Translations under genes and position numbers: made by a program
Assembly: GCA_002724555.1 (NCBI GenBank)
Contig: PBOZ01000039.1
Span: 80,229 to 112,437 of the forward strand
DNA: 32,209 nt
Direction: 5' to 3'
Source: Rickettsiales bacterium
Lineage (GTDB): Bacteria > Pseudomonadota > Alphaproteobacteria > UBA8366
Shown here: piece after piece, positions 1 through 10,086 of the stretch
Layout: each line of letters starts with the position of its first letter
Position numbering within the stretch: position 1 is the first letter of the stretch
The notes under the pieces: generated by a model
The model's input: only the letters and a program-made list of their open reading frames with translations
What the model was told of the DNA's origin: nothing
Databases searched by the model: none

Positions 1-35
1 AATTTAGCTTCCAACGTCTGATAGGATACGCTCAT
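1..35 (-). CDS. Start of a gene cut by the window edge; possibly carboxypeptidase Taq (M32)
   Basis: An ATG at 35-33 overlaps the surf1 stop codon (ATGA overlap), as expected for a coupled operon gene. Only eleven codons are visible, reading MSVSYQTLEAK. This resembles the N-terminus I recall for M32 carboxypeptidases (a Y-x-x-LEA-[KR]-F pattern), but so short a piece cannot establish the family. No Shine-Dalgarno is visible before it. It could also be an unrelated protein or a chance overlap. Confidence 0.3.
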   Translation of the reverse strand, partial: MSVSYQTLEAK

Positions 36-745
36 TCTGTTTTTGAATTGCCGGATCGCTGACGATGATACAACAGATAGATTGCCAAAAGGCCGAGCGC
101 TAATGCAAACCAGGTGATTGCGTATTGCAGATGATCATTCCGCACATCAAAGCGCCATTGATGACCAACAGGTAGCCCACCATCGGTCTTGTTCGCCGCG
201 AGAATGTAATAAGATTGAAGTGGGGGTGTTCCAGCAGCGGCGGACATGCCGTTGGGATCAAGATAAAACCATGTGTTGTTGTGCGGTTCATTATTTGGCG
301 TAAAGAAACCTCGTCCTTTTGCCAATCGCACAATACCTTCCACGGTCACGGCACCCTTTGGCTGACTATTAGGGCGCAAAATCGGCGTCCGTTGATCGAA
401 TGGCACCCAACCACGATTGATCAACACATAATCACCACCATCTGAACGCTTCAGCAATGTCACAATATTCAAACCGGCTTTCCCTTTGAGCGAGCGGTTT
501 ACGAGGTAGAATTCGTGTTCGTGCAAAAACTTGCCTGTCACGACAACGCGACGAAACTCCAAAGCTTCAAGGTTCTCCACCTCATTCGGTAACGTCACTG
601 GCGCTTTGGCAATGCGTTCTTGTAACTTTTCAATAAGCTCGGCTTTCCAATACAGACGTTGAATTTGCCAACTTCCTAAAGCGATCAACACGATAAGAGC
701 CGGTACTGTGAATAAAGTAGGCAAAACCTGTGGTCGTATAAACAT
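32..745 (-). CDS. surf1: SURF1-family cytochrome oxidase assembly protein
   Basis: SURF1 proteins are inner-membrane factors that help insert heme a into subunit I of aa3 oxidases. The 237-residue product has the family layout: an N-terminal membrane helix ending in GSWQIQR, a periplasmic domain with the NRGWVP motif, and a C-terminal helix (ITWFALALGLLAIYLLYHR). I chose the ATG at 745 because GGAGAAGG lies 5 bases upstream (751-758) and the protein then starts MFIRPQ just before the first helix; an in-frame GTG at 781 would add 12 residues. It is the last oxidase-related gene of the operon read from coxB. A 267-base gap separates it from coxC. Confidence 0.93.
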   Translation of the reverse strand: MFIRPQVLPTLFTVPALIVLIALGSWQIQRLYWKAELIEKLQERIAKAPVTLPNEVENLEALEFRRVVVTGKFLHEHEFYLVNRSLKGKAGLNIVTLLKRSDGGDYVLINRGWVPFDQRTPILRPNSQPKGAVTVEGIVRLAKGRGFFTPNNEPHNNTWFYLDPNGMSAAAGTPPLQSYYILAANKTDGGLPVGHQWRFDVRNDHLQYAITWFALALGLLAIYLLYHRQRSGNSKTE

Positions 746-1012
746 GATTGCCTTCTCCAAATTATCCCGGGCCTCCGTCACCTAGCGGGTTGCGTTTTTT
801 GATGCATTGGCCACCGCCTTTGAGGCGGCCTTGACGGAACTACCGCACCGATTGCAATTATCGCGGCGGCCTGCATGCTACGCTTAATTTCAGTTCAAAA
901 AGGCACTTAAGACGTCCCGAGCAGGTATTACATGTAACACCACGTTCTCCCGGCAGTATAGAGCTAACAAAAGAGTCAGCTCAGTAATATGACTCGCCTC
1001 GAAGCCCGTTAA

Positions 1013-1870
1013 TTAAGCGCCCCACCAATAAATACAACAGAATAGGAATAGCCAAACCACATCGACGAAATGCCAATACCAAGCCGCCGCCTCAAAGCCG
1101 AAATGGTGTTCCGGTTTAAAATGACCCTTTCGAGCCCGAAAGTAACAAACGATGAGGAATGTCGTTCCAATAATCACATGTGCGCCATGAAAGCCCGTGG
1201 CCATATAGAACGTCGAACCGTAGATGCCACCCGTAAAAGCAAACGTCGCATGACTATATTCGTATGCTTGGACACCAGTAAAAAGTAATCCGAGGAGAAT
1301 CGTATAACCCAAGCCCTTGATGAGCCCATCACGGTCACCTTCACGCAGGGCATGGTGCGCCCATGTAACGGTGCAGCCAGATAACAAAAGAATCAGGGTA
1401 TTCATAAAAGGCAGACCAAACGGTGCGAAGGTTTCAACACCCTGTGGTGGCCAGACCCCGCCAGCCAGTTCGTATGGAAACTCTTTTGGGAAAAGGCTGG
1501 ATTCAAAAAACGCCCAGAAGAAAGCAACAAAGAACATTACCTCAGAACAAATGAAAAGGGCCATACCGTAACGCAAACCAAGTTGCACCACCGGCGAATG
1601 GTGTCCGTCGACTTCCGCTTCCAAAATGACGTCCCGCCACCAAACAAACATGGTGTATAGAACCAGTAAAAATCCTGGCACAAAAATTAATGCCCCTAGA
1701 GAGGCTATCATTGACTCAAGACCTTCGCCCAGCGTATCCGGGTGAAGAAATAGGACAACGCCAAAGGTCAGCAAAAAAGCCGCGAATGCGCCAAGTGCCG
1801 GCCACGGGCTCGGATCGACGAGATGATAGTCGTGGCCATGTTCGGTATGTTCGTCTGTCGATGCGCTCAT
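1013..1870 (-). CDS. coxC: Cytochrome c oxidase subunit III
   Basis: Subunit III of the aa3-type oxidase, a seven-helix inner-membrane protein that stabilises the catalytic core and binds lipid. The 285 residues start with a His-rich soluble N-terminus (EHTEHGHDYHLVDPSPWP), followed by hydrophobic helices with hallmark segments: MFFVAFFWAFFESSLFP, TVTWAHHAL, GFHGAHVIIGT and a C-terminal WYWHFVDVVWLFLF. Length and motifs match alphaproteobacterial CoxC/CtaE. It lies 35 bases downstream of ctaG, in the usual operon order coxB-coxA-ctaB-ctaG-coxC. Confidence 0.97.
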   Translation of the reverse strand: MSASTDEHTEHGHDYHLVDPSPWPALGAFAAFLLTFGVVLFLHPDTLGEGLESMIASLGALIFVPGFLLVLYTMFVWWRDVILEAEVDGHHSPVVQLGLRYGMALFICSEVMFFVAFFWAFFESSLFPKEFPYELAGGVWPPQGVETFAPFGLPFMNTLILLLSGCTVTWAHHALREGDRDGLIKGLGYTILLGLLFTGVQAYEYSHATFAFTGGIYGSTFYMATGFHGAHVIIGTTFLIVCYFRARKGHFKPEHHFGFEAAAWYWHFVDVVWLFLFCCIYWWGA

Positions 1871-1905
1871 CTCGTTTCCTCGTCCTTCGCTTCTTTAAAT
1901 CTTTT

Positions 1906-2508
1906 CTATTGAATTGACCGTATTTCGCCAAAAGACGCAACATTGGTGGCAACTTTTTGCTCCCCCTCATCCCTATATTTTTTTTCCACCGGGAAAAAGG
2001 TATAGGAGAGCGTAATAGTCTTGACGTCGTTTAAATTTGGATCAACCGCGATTTCGGGATCAACAAAAAATGCCACCGGCATTTCAATGGTTTCTCCTGG
2101 CTTGAGCGTTTGCTCCGTAAAACAAAAGCATTCAACCTTATTAAAATAAGCCCCAACCTTGAGTGGTGTTACATTAAATGTCGCGGTCCCCGTCAACGTC
2201 CGGTCCGACCGATTTGTAGCCCGGTAAAATGCTAGGCCGTTTTCGCCAACCTTCAGCACCATTTCAAGCTGCGCCGGCTGAAATGCCCAATCGATATTAT
2301 TCGCCAGCGCGTCAAAACGAATTTTCATTGGCCGTGACGTGATGGTTTCACTTCGTTTGTCCGCCACCTGCGTTGTCCCAGCATAGCCTGTAACACGGCA
2401 GAACAAATCGTATAGCGGGACAGCAGCATACGACATGCCAACCATGCCGAAAACAATGCCACAAAGCACGCCACAAACGCGGCGGTTTTTGCGCGCCGTT
2501 TCACTCAC
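1906..2508 (-). CDS. ctaG: Cytochrome c oxidase assembly protein CtaG (Cox11)
   Basis: Cox11/CtaG is a membrane-anchored copper chaperone that delivers copper to the CuB site of oxidase subunit I. The 200-residue product has one N-terminal membrane helix (about residues 11-30), then AAVPLYDLFCRVTGYAG with the conserved Cys37, and the copper-binding CFCF motif (Cys127 and Cys129) followed by EQTLKPGE. The start is GTG at 2508; it overlaps the stop of the small membrane gene upstream (GTGA), so the two are probably translationally coupled. Confidence 0.96.
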   Translation of the reverse strand: MSETARKNRRVCGVLCGIVFGMVGMSYAAVPLYDLFCRVTGYAGTTQVADKRSETITSRPMKIRFDALANNIDWAFQPAQLEMVLKVGENGLAFYRATNRSDRTLTGTATFNVTPLKVGAYFNKVECFCFTEQTLKPGETIEMPVAFFVDPEIAVDPNLNDVKTITLSYTFFPVEKKYRDEGEQKVATNVASFGEIRSIQ

Positions 2509-2666
2509 GATGCGCCTCCCATCTTTAGGATGGCTACCACGTAGAGCATAATGGCCCAGCCAAAAAGTATAACCAGCATGACCAAATTCTTTCGGCGTTG
2601 CTTTCGGCGTAATTTATCTGCGCTTAGCTCGTTGTTATCTGGACCATCCATGACTGAATCTGCCAT
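2505..2666 (-). CDS. Small single-helix membrane protein of the cox operon (CoxF-like position)
   Basis: A 53-residue ORF fills the space between ctaB and ctaG. It starts with ATG at 2666, just past the ctaB stop, and its TGA overlaps the ctaG GTG. The protein has an acidic N-terminus (MADSVMDGPDNNELSADK), a very basic stretch (LRRKQRRKN) and one hydrophobic helix of about 20 residues (LVMLVILFGWAIMLYVVAIL). Small proteins of this shape, variously called CoxF or hypothetical, commonly occupy this position in alphaproteobacterial cox operons. The positive-inside rule puts its N-terminus in the cytoplasm. Sequence evidence for CoxF homology beyond position and topology is weak. Confidence 0.8.
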   Translation of the reverse strand: MADSVMDGPDNNELSADKLRRKQRRKNLVMLVILFGWAIMLYVVAILKMGGAS

Positions 2667-2678
2667 CCCCTAGCGTCC

Positions 2679-3590
2679 TCAGACTACTAACGCCAACGCA
2701 TCGTCCGCCACCAAAAAGGCAAACAAAGCGAAAAGATAAAAAATCGAAAATCTAAACATCCGCTTCGCACTGCGATCTGTCGCATCCTTCAGAACACTCA
2801 GCGCACTCAGTATAAACAGACCACTCAAAATGCCAGCGATCGTTCCGTAAAACATCCAACTAGCAAGCCCAAAAGCACAAGGCATCAACGCCAAAGGCAA
2901 TAAAATCACGGTGTAACCTAGCATGTGCCATTGCGTAACCCGAGCTCCACGAACAACTGGAAGCATCGGCACACCCGCCGCGGCATAGTCTTGTGAACGG
3001 TAAAGGGCCAGGGCCCAGAAGTGTGGCGGTGTCCAGAAGAAAATTAATGCAAACAAGATAACCGCTTCCACACCTACATCACCGGTCGCGGCGGCCCAGC
3101 CAATAGTCGGCGGAAATGCACCAGCCGCCCCACCTATAACAATATTCTGCGACGTCCTGCGTTTCAGCCAAACTGTGTAAACGAAAACATAAAATAGTAC
3201 GGCAGTTGCCAAGAGACCCGCAGCTACCGCATTGGTAGCCAAAAACATCATCATTACGGCGAAAACGGACAGAATGACTCCAAAGGCCAGAGCTTCTGCC
3301 GGCTCCACACGACCCATAGGTAATGGTCGATTGCGCGTTCGTTCCATTACCGCATCAATATCACGATCGAACCACATATTGATCGCCCCGGCCGCGCCGG
3401 AAGCAAGCGCAATGCAAAATATACCCACAGCCGCAAGAAGGGGATGGATTTGTCCGGGTGCGATAGCCAATCCTGAAAAACCAGTGAAGACAACTAAAGT
3501 CATCACGCGCGGCTTTAAAAGTGCAAAATAATCGCCAATGTCACCTTGCACCCGGACGGTTTGGTAAGCGGTACTCGTCAAATTTTGCAC
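2679..3590 (-). CDS. ctaB: Protoheme IX farnesyltransferase (heme O synthase)
   Basis: CtaB adds a farnesyl group to heme b to form heme O, the precursor of heme a for the oxidase encoded alongside it. The 303-residue multi-helix membrane protein belongs to the UbiA prenyltransferase superfamily. The first Asp-rich prenyl-diphosphate motif is NMWFDRDIDAVMERT (Asn71, Asp75, Asp79), and conserved segments include RTRNRPLP, TSQNIVIGGAAGAFPP and FFWTPPHFWALAL, which are diagnostic of CtaB rather than UbiA. The start is GTG at 3590, 17 bases after the coxA stop. Confidence 0.96.
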   Translation of the reverse strand: MQNLTSTAYQTVRVQGDIGDYFALLKPRVMTLVVFTGFSGLAIAPGQIHPLLAAVGIFCIALASGAAGAINMWFDRDIDAVMERTRNRPLPMGRVEPAEALAFGVILSVFAVMMMFLATNAVAAGLLATAVLFYVFVYTVWLKRRTSQNIVIGGAAGAFPPTIGWAAATGDVGVEAVILFALIFFWTPPHFWALALYRSQDYAAAGVPMLPVVRGARVTQWHMLGYTVILLPLALMPCAFGLASWMFYGTIAGILSGLFILSALSVLKDATDRSAKRMFRFSIFYLFALFAFLVADDALALVV

Positions 3591-3607
3591 TCCGCCAAAT
3601 TTGGCCT

Positions 3608-5226
<1,619 letters not shown>

Positions 5227-5247
5227 AATGACCTCTCGATCCTGTCT

Positions 5248-6093
5248 TTATTTGTTTGTAACGCGTTGTGCCACCTTGACAGACGGCAACGCTAGCGAGT
5301 CGGGCTCATCGAGCCGCGCAAATTCTTGTCTAGCCTTTTTTGCCCAATCTTCAAACTCAGCCGGCGGAACGGCCTTGACCATTATAGGCATGTAAGCGTG
5401 GTTTACGCCGCAAAGCTCGGAACAAAATCCATAGTACGTACCGGCCTTGTCAATTTGGACCCAAGTTTCGTTTAAACGACCTGGCCACGTGTCAACTTTA
5501 ACCCCAAAAGAAGAAACTGACCAATTGTGCCCAACATCAACGGAAGAGAAAAGCAGCCGTATGCGCTTACCCGTAGGTAAATAAACCGGGTTATCTGTGT
5601 CCATCAGACGTTTTTGGCCCTCCTTAATTTCGTCTTCCGGTATCATATTCGCGTCAAAGGTAAAATTACCGTGATCGGGGTACTGATATTCCCAGTACCA
5701 TTGATGCCCGATAACTTTCAGCGTCATGTCAGCGTCATCAGTACGGTCTGCGAAATAAAGAAGATTCATAGAGGGAATACAAATGGCCACCAGGATGATA
5801 ACTGGTATCCCGGTCCAGGCTATTTCCAGCCCTGCATGATGAGTTGTCCGTGAAGGCGTAGGATTTTTACTCTCGCGAAATCTGAAGCAAGTATACAACA
5901 AAAGAGCTAAAACGAAGACCGTGATAACCGTAATAATCACATTCAGTATATCATGAAAATCGTCTATCATGACGGCCGTCGGTGAGACCGGCGGCTGCAA
6001 TCCCATCTGCCAAGGGGTTGGTTCACTAGCCCAAGACAATAAAGAGAACGAAGAACCCATTAGGACCAAAATCGTAACGAAAAGCCTTTTCAC
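5248..6093 (-). CDS. coxB: Cytochrome c oxidase subunit II
   Basis: Subunit II receives electrons from cytochrome c at its binuclear CuA centre. I chose the GTG at 6093: CTCCC at 6103-6107 gives GGGAG 9 bases upstream, and the product then starts with a clean signal peptide (VKRLFVTILVLMGSSFSLLSWASE). An ATG at 6120 would add nine residues but has no visible ribosome site. Two membrane helices follow (about 50-75 and 95-115). The periplasmic domain has the aromatic GHQWYWEYQYP motif and CuA ligands in VGHNWSV and GFCSELCGVNHAYMPIM (Cys-x3-Cys, His, Met). Phe stands where GQCSELCG is common, a mild variation. First gene of the operon. Confidence 0.95.
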   Translation of the reverse strand: MKRLFVTILVLMGSSFSLLSWASEPTPWQMGLQPPVSPTAVMIDDFHDILNVIITVITVFVLALLLYTCFRFRESKNPTPSRTTHHAGLEIAWTGIPVIILVAICIPSMNLLYFADRTDDADMTLKVIGHQWYWEYQYPDHGNFTFDANMIPEDEIKEGQKRLMDTDNPVYLPTGKRIRLLFSSVDVGHNWSVSSFGVKVDTWPGRLNETWVQIDKAGTYYGFCSELCGVNHAYMPIMVKAVPPAEFEDWAKKARQEFARLDEPDSLALPSVKVAQRVTNK

Positions 6094-6102
6094 CCTATCA
6101 AT

Positions 6103-6107
6103 CTCCC
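6103..6107 (-). promoter_or_regulatory. Shine-Dalgarno that decides the coxB start
   Basis: GGGAG on the minus strand, 9 bases before the GTG at 6093. No comparable site precedes the upstream in-frame ATG at 6120. Confidence 0.6.
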
Positions 6108-6120
6108 ACAACCACCACAT

Positions 6121-6568
6121 TCAAGGTTCATCTTAGTTTGCAGCACCCAGTGCACAATGTGCTAACCCCAAACACCGGTATACAGAGCTCCACCGCAAGA
6201 ACCGCTTAGACCTACCTTCGCAATCCGCAGGTAAAGATGCCGAAGCAGCTCCGCGCGAAGATCATATAGCATCGACCGGAAGCCTTTGCCTCTATAGCGA
6301 CACTATGTCGCAAAACGCCTGGAATTGCCAAGCCTCAGACGCCTTTTGCCCTAGTTTGGACGACAAAACCAGATCTTAGATTATGCGTGCCGTTTACGGA
6401 GAAATTTTATACGCTGTGTTAATTGGAGGGCAAAGGCTTCGGGGTGGCTTAATTTTCCTTCGTTAATTGTTGTGTTAGATCCACAGTTTTACCGAGTTTA
6501 GCGCAATGCACCCCAGCGCCAAACATTCTCCTTCCTGGCAATAAATACAACGGTATGGGCAAATTTGC
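6121..6568. other. Divergent intergenic region between coxB and tldD
   Basis: About 450 bases with no convincing ORF on either strand. It must hold promoters for the leftward cox operon and the rightward tldD. The part nearest tldD is AT-rich (around 6395-6480). I could not pick out a reliable -35/-10 pair or an operator. Confidence 0.6.
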
Positions 6569-8002
6569 ATGACCGATTTAACAACCACCGACGAACTTTT
6601 TTTCACCAAATCCGGACTTGATAGGTCTCGCGTGGAGAACTTGACATCAAATGCACTGGATGGTGCAGACGACGGCGAACTTTTTCTCGAATACTGTCAG
6701 TCGGAAAGCATTTCTTATGATGACGGTCGCGTCCGAAGCGCAAGTTTCAACACCTCCCAAGGCTTCGGGTTACGCTCAATTGCCGGTGATACTACCGGCT
6801 ACGCCCACTCCGCCGAACTATCAGAAGATGCAATCAGACGAGCCGGCGCAACAGTAAATTCGGTGAGCTCTGGTCATGGTGGCGTTTATGCAGACGCGCC
6901 GACGGGCTCCAACGCAAAACTCTATACCGAAAGCAATCCGCTTGGTGAAAGCGCCTTCGAAGACAAAGTGGATGTTCTTCGCGATATCGATGCCTATTTG
7001 CGGGCGAAGGACCCACGCGTAGCTCAAGTCATGGCCAGTATCTCTGGCGAGTGGCAAGCTGTTCAAATAATTAGGCCTGATGGATACCGAGCGGCTGACA
7101 TCCGGCCCCTCGTTAGAATCAACATTTCCGTGATAGCGCAGAGTGGTGACCGTATGGAAAGCGGCAGCTATGGCTCCGGTGGACGAAATAGTTATCATGA
7201 GTATCTAGACCCGAATAATTGGCGCCGATCCGCTGACGAAGCACTGCGACAAGCCCTCCTGAACCTTGAATCAGTGCCAGCCCCTGCCGGGGAAATGACC
7301 GTTGTGCTGGGACCGGGATGGCCAGGTATTTTGCTACATGAAGCGATCGGTCACGGATTGGAAGGCGATTTTAACCGCAAAAAGACATCTGCTTTCGCCG
7401 GCTTAATGGGAGAACGAATCGCGTCTCCAGGTGTCACAGTCGTTGATGATGGTACGATACAAGACCGGCGAGGTTCCCTGTCGATTGATGACGAAGGGAC
7501 GCCGACCAAGAATACAACGCTCATTGAGGATGGCATTTTGGTTGGTTACATGCAGGACCGGATGAATGCGCGTTTAATGCAAACGGCGGCAACTGGAAAC
7601 GGTAGGCGCCAATCCTATGCACATGCACCAATGCCGCGTATGACCAACACCTACATGCTACCAGGTGATAAAGATCCAGACGAAATCCTCGCATCTGTTA
7701 AAAATGGTATCTACGCCGTGAACTTCGGTGGTGGTCAGGTTGATATTACAAATGGAAAATTTGTATTTACCTGCACTGAGGCTTACCAGATTGAAAGTGG
7801 TCGCAAAGGCGCCCCAGTTAAAGGGGCGACGCTTATCGGGAACGGCCCCGACGCATTGACTCGTGTTTCTATGATCGGCAACGATATGGAATTAGATCCT
7901 GGTGTCGGCACTTGCGGCAAAGATGGCCAAGGAGTGCCAGTCGGCGTTGGACAACCTACCATGCGTCTCGACGGACTGACGGTTGGGGGAACATCCGCAT
8001 AA
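6569..8002 (+). CDS. tldD: Metalloprotease TldD
   Basis: TldD forms a heterodimeric zinc protease with TldE/PmbA that cleaves unfolded or leader peptides in the cytoplasm; known roles include microcin B17 maturation and CcdA turnover. The 477-residue protein matches full-length TldD. It carries the zinc motif HExxxH at 257-262 (LLHEAIGHGLEGDFNRK), the preceding VVLGPGWPGIL segment, SIDDEGTP, and a C-terminal Gly-rich segment with GKFVFTCTEAYQIE. No TldE partner lies in the window, which is usual because the two genes are often unlinked. The downstream lipoprotein gene starts 12 bases after the stop. Confidence 0.96.
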   Translation: MTDLTTTDELFFTKSGLDRSRVENLTSNALDGADDGELFLEYCQSESISYDDGRVRSASFNTSQGFGLRSIAGDTTGYAHSAELSEDAIRRAGATVNSVSSGHGGVYADAPTGSNAKLYTESNPLGESAFEDKVDVLRDIDAYLRAKDPRVAQVMASISGEWQAVQIIRPDGYRAADIRPLVRINISVIAQSGDRMESGSYGSGGRNSYHEYLDPNNWRRSADEALRQALLNLESVPAPAGEMTVVLGPGWPGILLHEAIGHGLEGDFNRKKTSAFAGLMGERIASPGVTVVDDGTIQDRRGSLSIDDEGTPTKNTTLIEDGILVGYMQDRMNARLMQTAATGNGRRQSYAHAPMPRMTNTYMLPGDKDPDEILASVKNGIYAVNFGGGQVDITNGKFVFTCTEAYQIESGRKGAPVKGATLIGNGPDALTRVSMIGNDMELDPGVGTCGKDGQGVPVGVGQPTMRLDGLTVGGTSA

Positions 8003-8013
8003 GGAGATGTATA

Positions 8014-8445
8014 GTGGGCATCTCAAAATTAATCATACCTCTAATATGCCTAATTTCGTTAACAGCCTGTGAGGAAGAGGAACCAGACAGACAAATCGAG
8101 CGCGGCCAGGCACAACTGCAACTCAAGCTTGCCGACCTTCGCTACGAATTCGTCGACGGCCGACATACATACTTTCACAAACGTCAGTTCACTGAGTCGG
8201 AAGGTAATGGCGTGACCCTTAAAGCCGGGAAAGTATGCGCCGAAAGAGGAAAAAGCTGCCTAAGCGCACGCGTGAATTATCGCATAGATGGCGGAAAGAA
8301 TCTGGAGCAATCTGGCCATCACGTGGCCACACGCCTGAGTAACGATACAATCACAATTGAATACTGGGGCGAGGATGATACCGGTAACAACGTCCGGGTC
8401 ATTTACAAATTAAAAGTAACCGGCGAAAAATTTTATACTCAATAA
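8014..8445 (+). CDS. Small predicted lipoprotein, function unknown
   Basis: A 143-residue protein starting with GTG at 8014, 5 bases after AAGGAGAT within the tldD stop region. The N-terminus is a lipoprotein signal peptide: a short hydrophobic stretch (LIIPLICLISL) ending in a lipobox LTAC with Cys19. The mature part opens with an acidic run (EEEEP), a probable short helix (IERGQAQLQLKLADLRYEF), then beta-rich sequence. Two cysteines in VCAERGKSC could form a disulfide in the periplasm. I do not recognise the family. Close spacing suggests cotranscription with tldD. An in-frame extension to 7912 overlaps tldD and would bury the signal peptide, so I reject it. Confidence 0.8.
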   Translation: MGISKLIIPLICLISLTACEEEEPDRQIERGQAQLQLKLADLRYEFVDGRHTYFHKRQFTESEGNGVTLKAGKVCAERGKSCLSARVNYRIDGGKNLEQSGHHVATRLSNDTITIEYWGEDDTGNNVRVIYKLKVTGEKFYTQ

Positions 8446-8699
8446 AGACCCGTCGAACTGCGCCATCCACATCTAATTTTATTAGAAAACCTTTGAAGTG
8501 GCATGCTGAATAACTCGCCCCAGATTGAAATGCCCCACCCGATGAAAGACAGTTAGAAGTTCACGTATAACTAATCATGAAGCTTTTGGTGCGATCTATC
8601 AGCAAGAATTGGAAATTGATTTACTAACTCTGAATTTAAGAAAAAATATTACAATGAAGAAGATGGCTAAACTCACGATTTGATGTGCAAAAACCTCAC

Positions 8700-10067
8700 T
8701 TAGTAGGACATTTCCATATATACGCGATTAATATCACCATCCCAGCGCGATTCAAATGCGTCAAGCATTTGTCGGGCCCGCGATTTTCCACTCGCAACAA
8801 TCTCTTTGAGCTCGGCCAAAAAGATCGTTTCATCTTCCCCGATCCCATTAGTTTTGCGGCGGCGTTTGAGCCCTCCCTCTGCTATCTCAAGCATTTCGCG
8901 CGAGATATCCAAAACAGTTCTTCCCCGAAAAGGCGTATCCAGCGCAGTCTTTGGTGTTTCGTCCCTAAGATATTGTCGCTCTTCCTCACTCCAATCACGG
9001 CATAAATCCCATACAGCATCCAGCGCAGTTTGGTCGTATAGCAAACCAACCCATAGCGCTGGCAACGCACAGAGGCTTCGCCATGGACCACCGTCCGCGC
9101 CACGCATTTCCAAGAACCGTTTTAGGCGCACTTCTGGGAAGGGCAAAGTCAACTGGTCTTCCCAATCGGTCATCATCGGTATAATGCCCGTGGCTTCAGA
9201 AAGTTTACCCGCCATGAAATCTCGAAACGACTTGCCGCTCACATCGATATATTTACCATTGCGATAGATAAAATACATCGGCACATCGAGCACATAATCC
9301 GCATGTGCTTCAAAACCAAACCCTTCATCAAAAACGAATGGCAGCATTCCTGTCCGATCAGGATCCGTATCGGTCCACACAAAGCTTCGAAAGCTCTGGT
9401 ATCCACAGGGTTTGCCCTCAACAAAAGGTGAATTAGCAAAAAGCGCGGTCGCAATTGGTTGCAGTGCCAGGCTAACCCGCATTTTTTGGACCATATCGGC
9501 TTCGGAGGCGTAATCCAGATTAACCTGAACAGTGCAGCTTCGAAGCATCATATCGAGCCCATGATTGCCCTTTTTTGGCATGTACTCGCGCATTATTTTA
9601 TAACGCCCTTTGGGCATCCAACCAATATCTTCCCGCCGAGATTGCGGATCAAACCCAAGGCCCAGAACGCCAGCACCAATTTCTTCACAAACCGTCTTAA
9701 CCTCATCAAGGTGTGTATGTACCTCGTTACACGTTTGATGAATTGTTTCCAACATAGCACCGGACAGCTCGAACTGCCCCCCCGGCTCTAGGGATACCGA
9801 TGCGCCATCCGGCTTCCGAAGGGCAATAACGTTTTTACCCTCACGCACCGGTTCCCAACCAAACCGCATCAATCCTTCCAACAGTGCCGCAATTCCGGGC
9901 GTACCGTCGTAATTCAATCGGCTAAAGGTGCTCAGGTCGTATGCAAATTTTTCATGTTCAGTGCCGATCCGCCACTGGTCCTTCGGCTTGCATCCACCCT
10001 CAAGATATTCGACAAGCTGCGCTCTGCTGGTGATCGGCTCACCGCCGGATTGCGAGGTTGCGGCCAT
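8700..10067 (-). CDS. gshA: Glutamate-cysteine ligase
   Basis: GshA makes gamma-glutamylcysteine from glutamate and cysteine with ATP, the first step of glutathione synthesis, in the cytosol. The 455-residue protein is of the plant/alphaproteobacterial class rather than the enterobacterial class: KDQWRIGTEHEKFAYD near the N-terminus (the GTEHEKF signature), ALRKPDGASVSLEPGGQFELSGA, GFDPQSRREDIGWMPKGRY, and MLRSCTVQVNLDYASE. The start at 10067 gives MAATSQSGGEPI, a typical N-terminus. It lies 19 bases after rsmE, so the two probably share a transcript. Confidence 0.95.
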   Translation of the reverse strand: MAATSQSGGEPITSRAQLVEYLEGGCKPKDQWRIGTEHEKFAYDLSTFSRLNYDGTPGIAALLEGLMRFGWEPVREGKNVIALRKPDGASVSLEPGGQFELSGAMLETIHQTCNEVHTHLDEVKTVCEEIGAGVLGLGFDPQSRREDIGWMPKGRYKIMREYMPKKGNHGLDMMLRSCTVQVNLDYASEADMVQKMRVSLALQPIATALFANSPFVEGKPCGYQSFRSFVWTDTDPDRTGMLPFVFDEGFGFEAHADYVLDVPMYFIYRNGKYIDVSGKSFRDFMAGKLSEATGIIPMMTDWEDQLTLPFPEVRLKRFLEMRGADGGPWRSLCALPALWVGLLYDQTALDAVWDLCRDWSEEERQYLRDETPKTALDTPFRGRTVLDISREMLEIAEGGLKRRRKTNGIGEDETIFLAELKEIVASGKSRARQMLDAFESRWDGDINRVYMEMSY

Positions 10068-10086
10068 GGGATTGCTATTCCCCTTC

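Noticed and set aside
814-828. CCGCC-TTTGA-GGCGG hairpin upstream of surf1
   Set aside because: A 5-base stem without a T run, in GC-containing spacer; not a supportable terminator.
8446-8699. Short ORFs (9-17 codons) between the lipoprotein and gshA
   Set aside because: Too short, no ribosome sites, no sign of conservation; treated as spacer.
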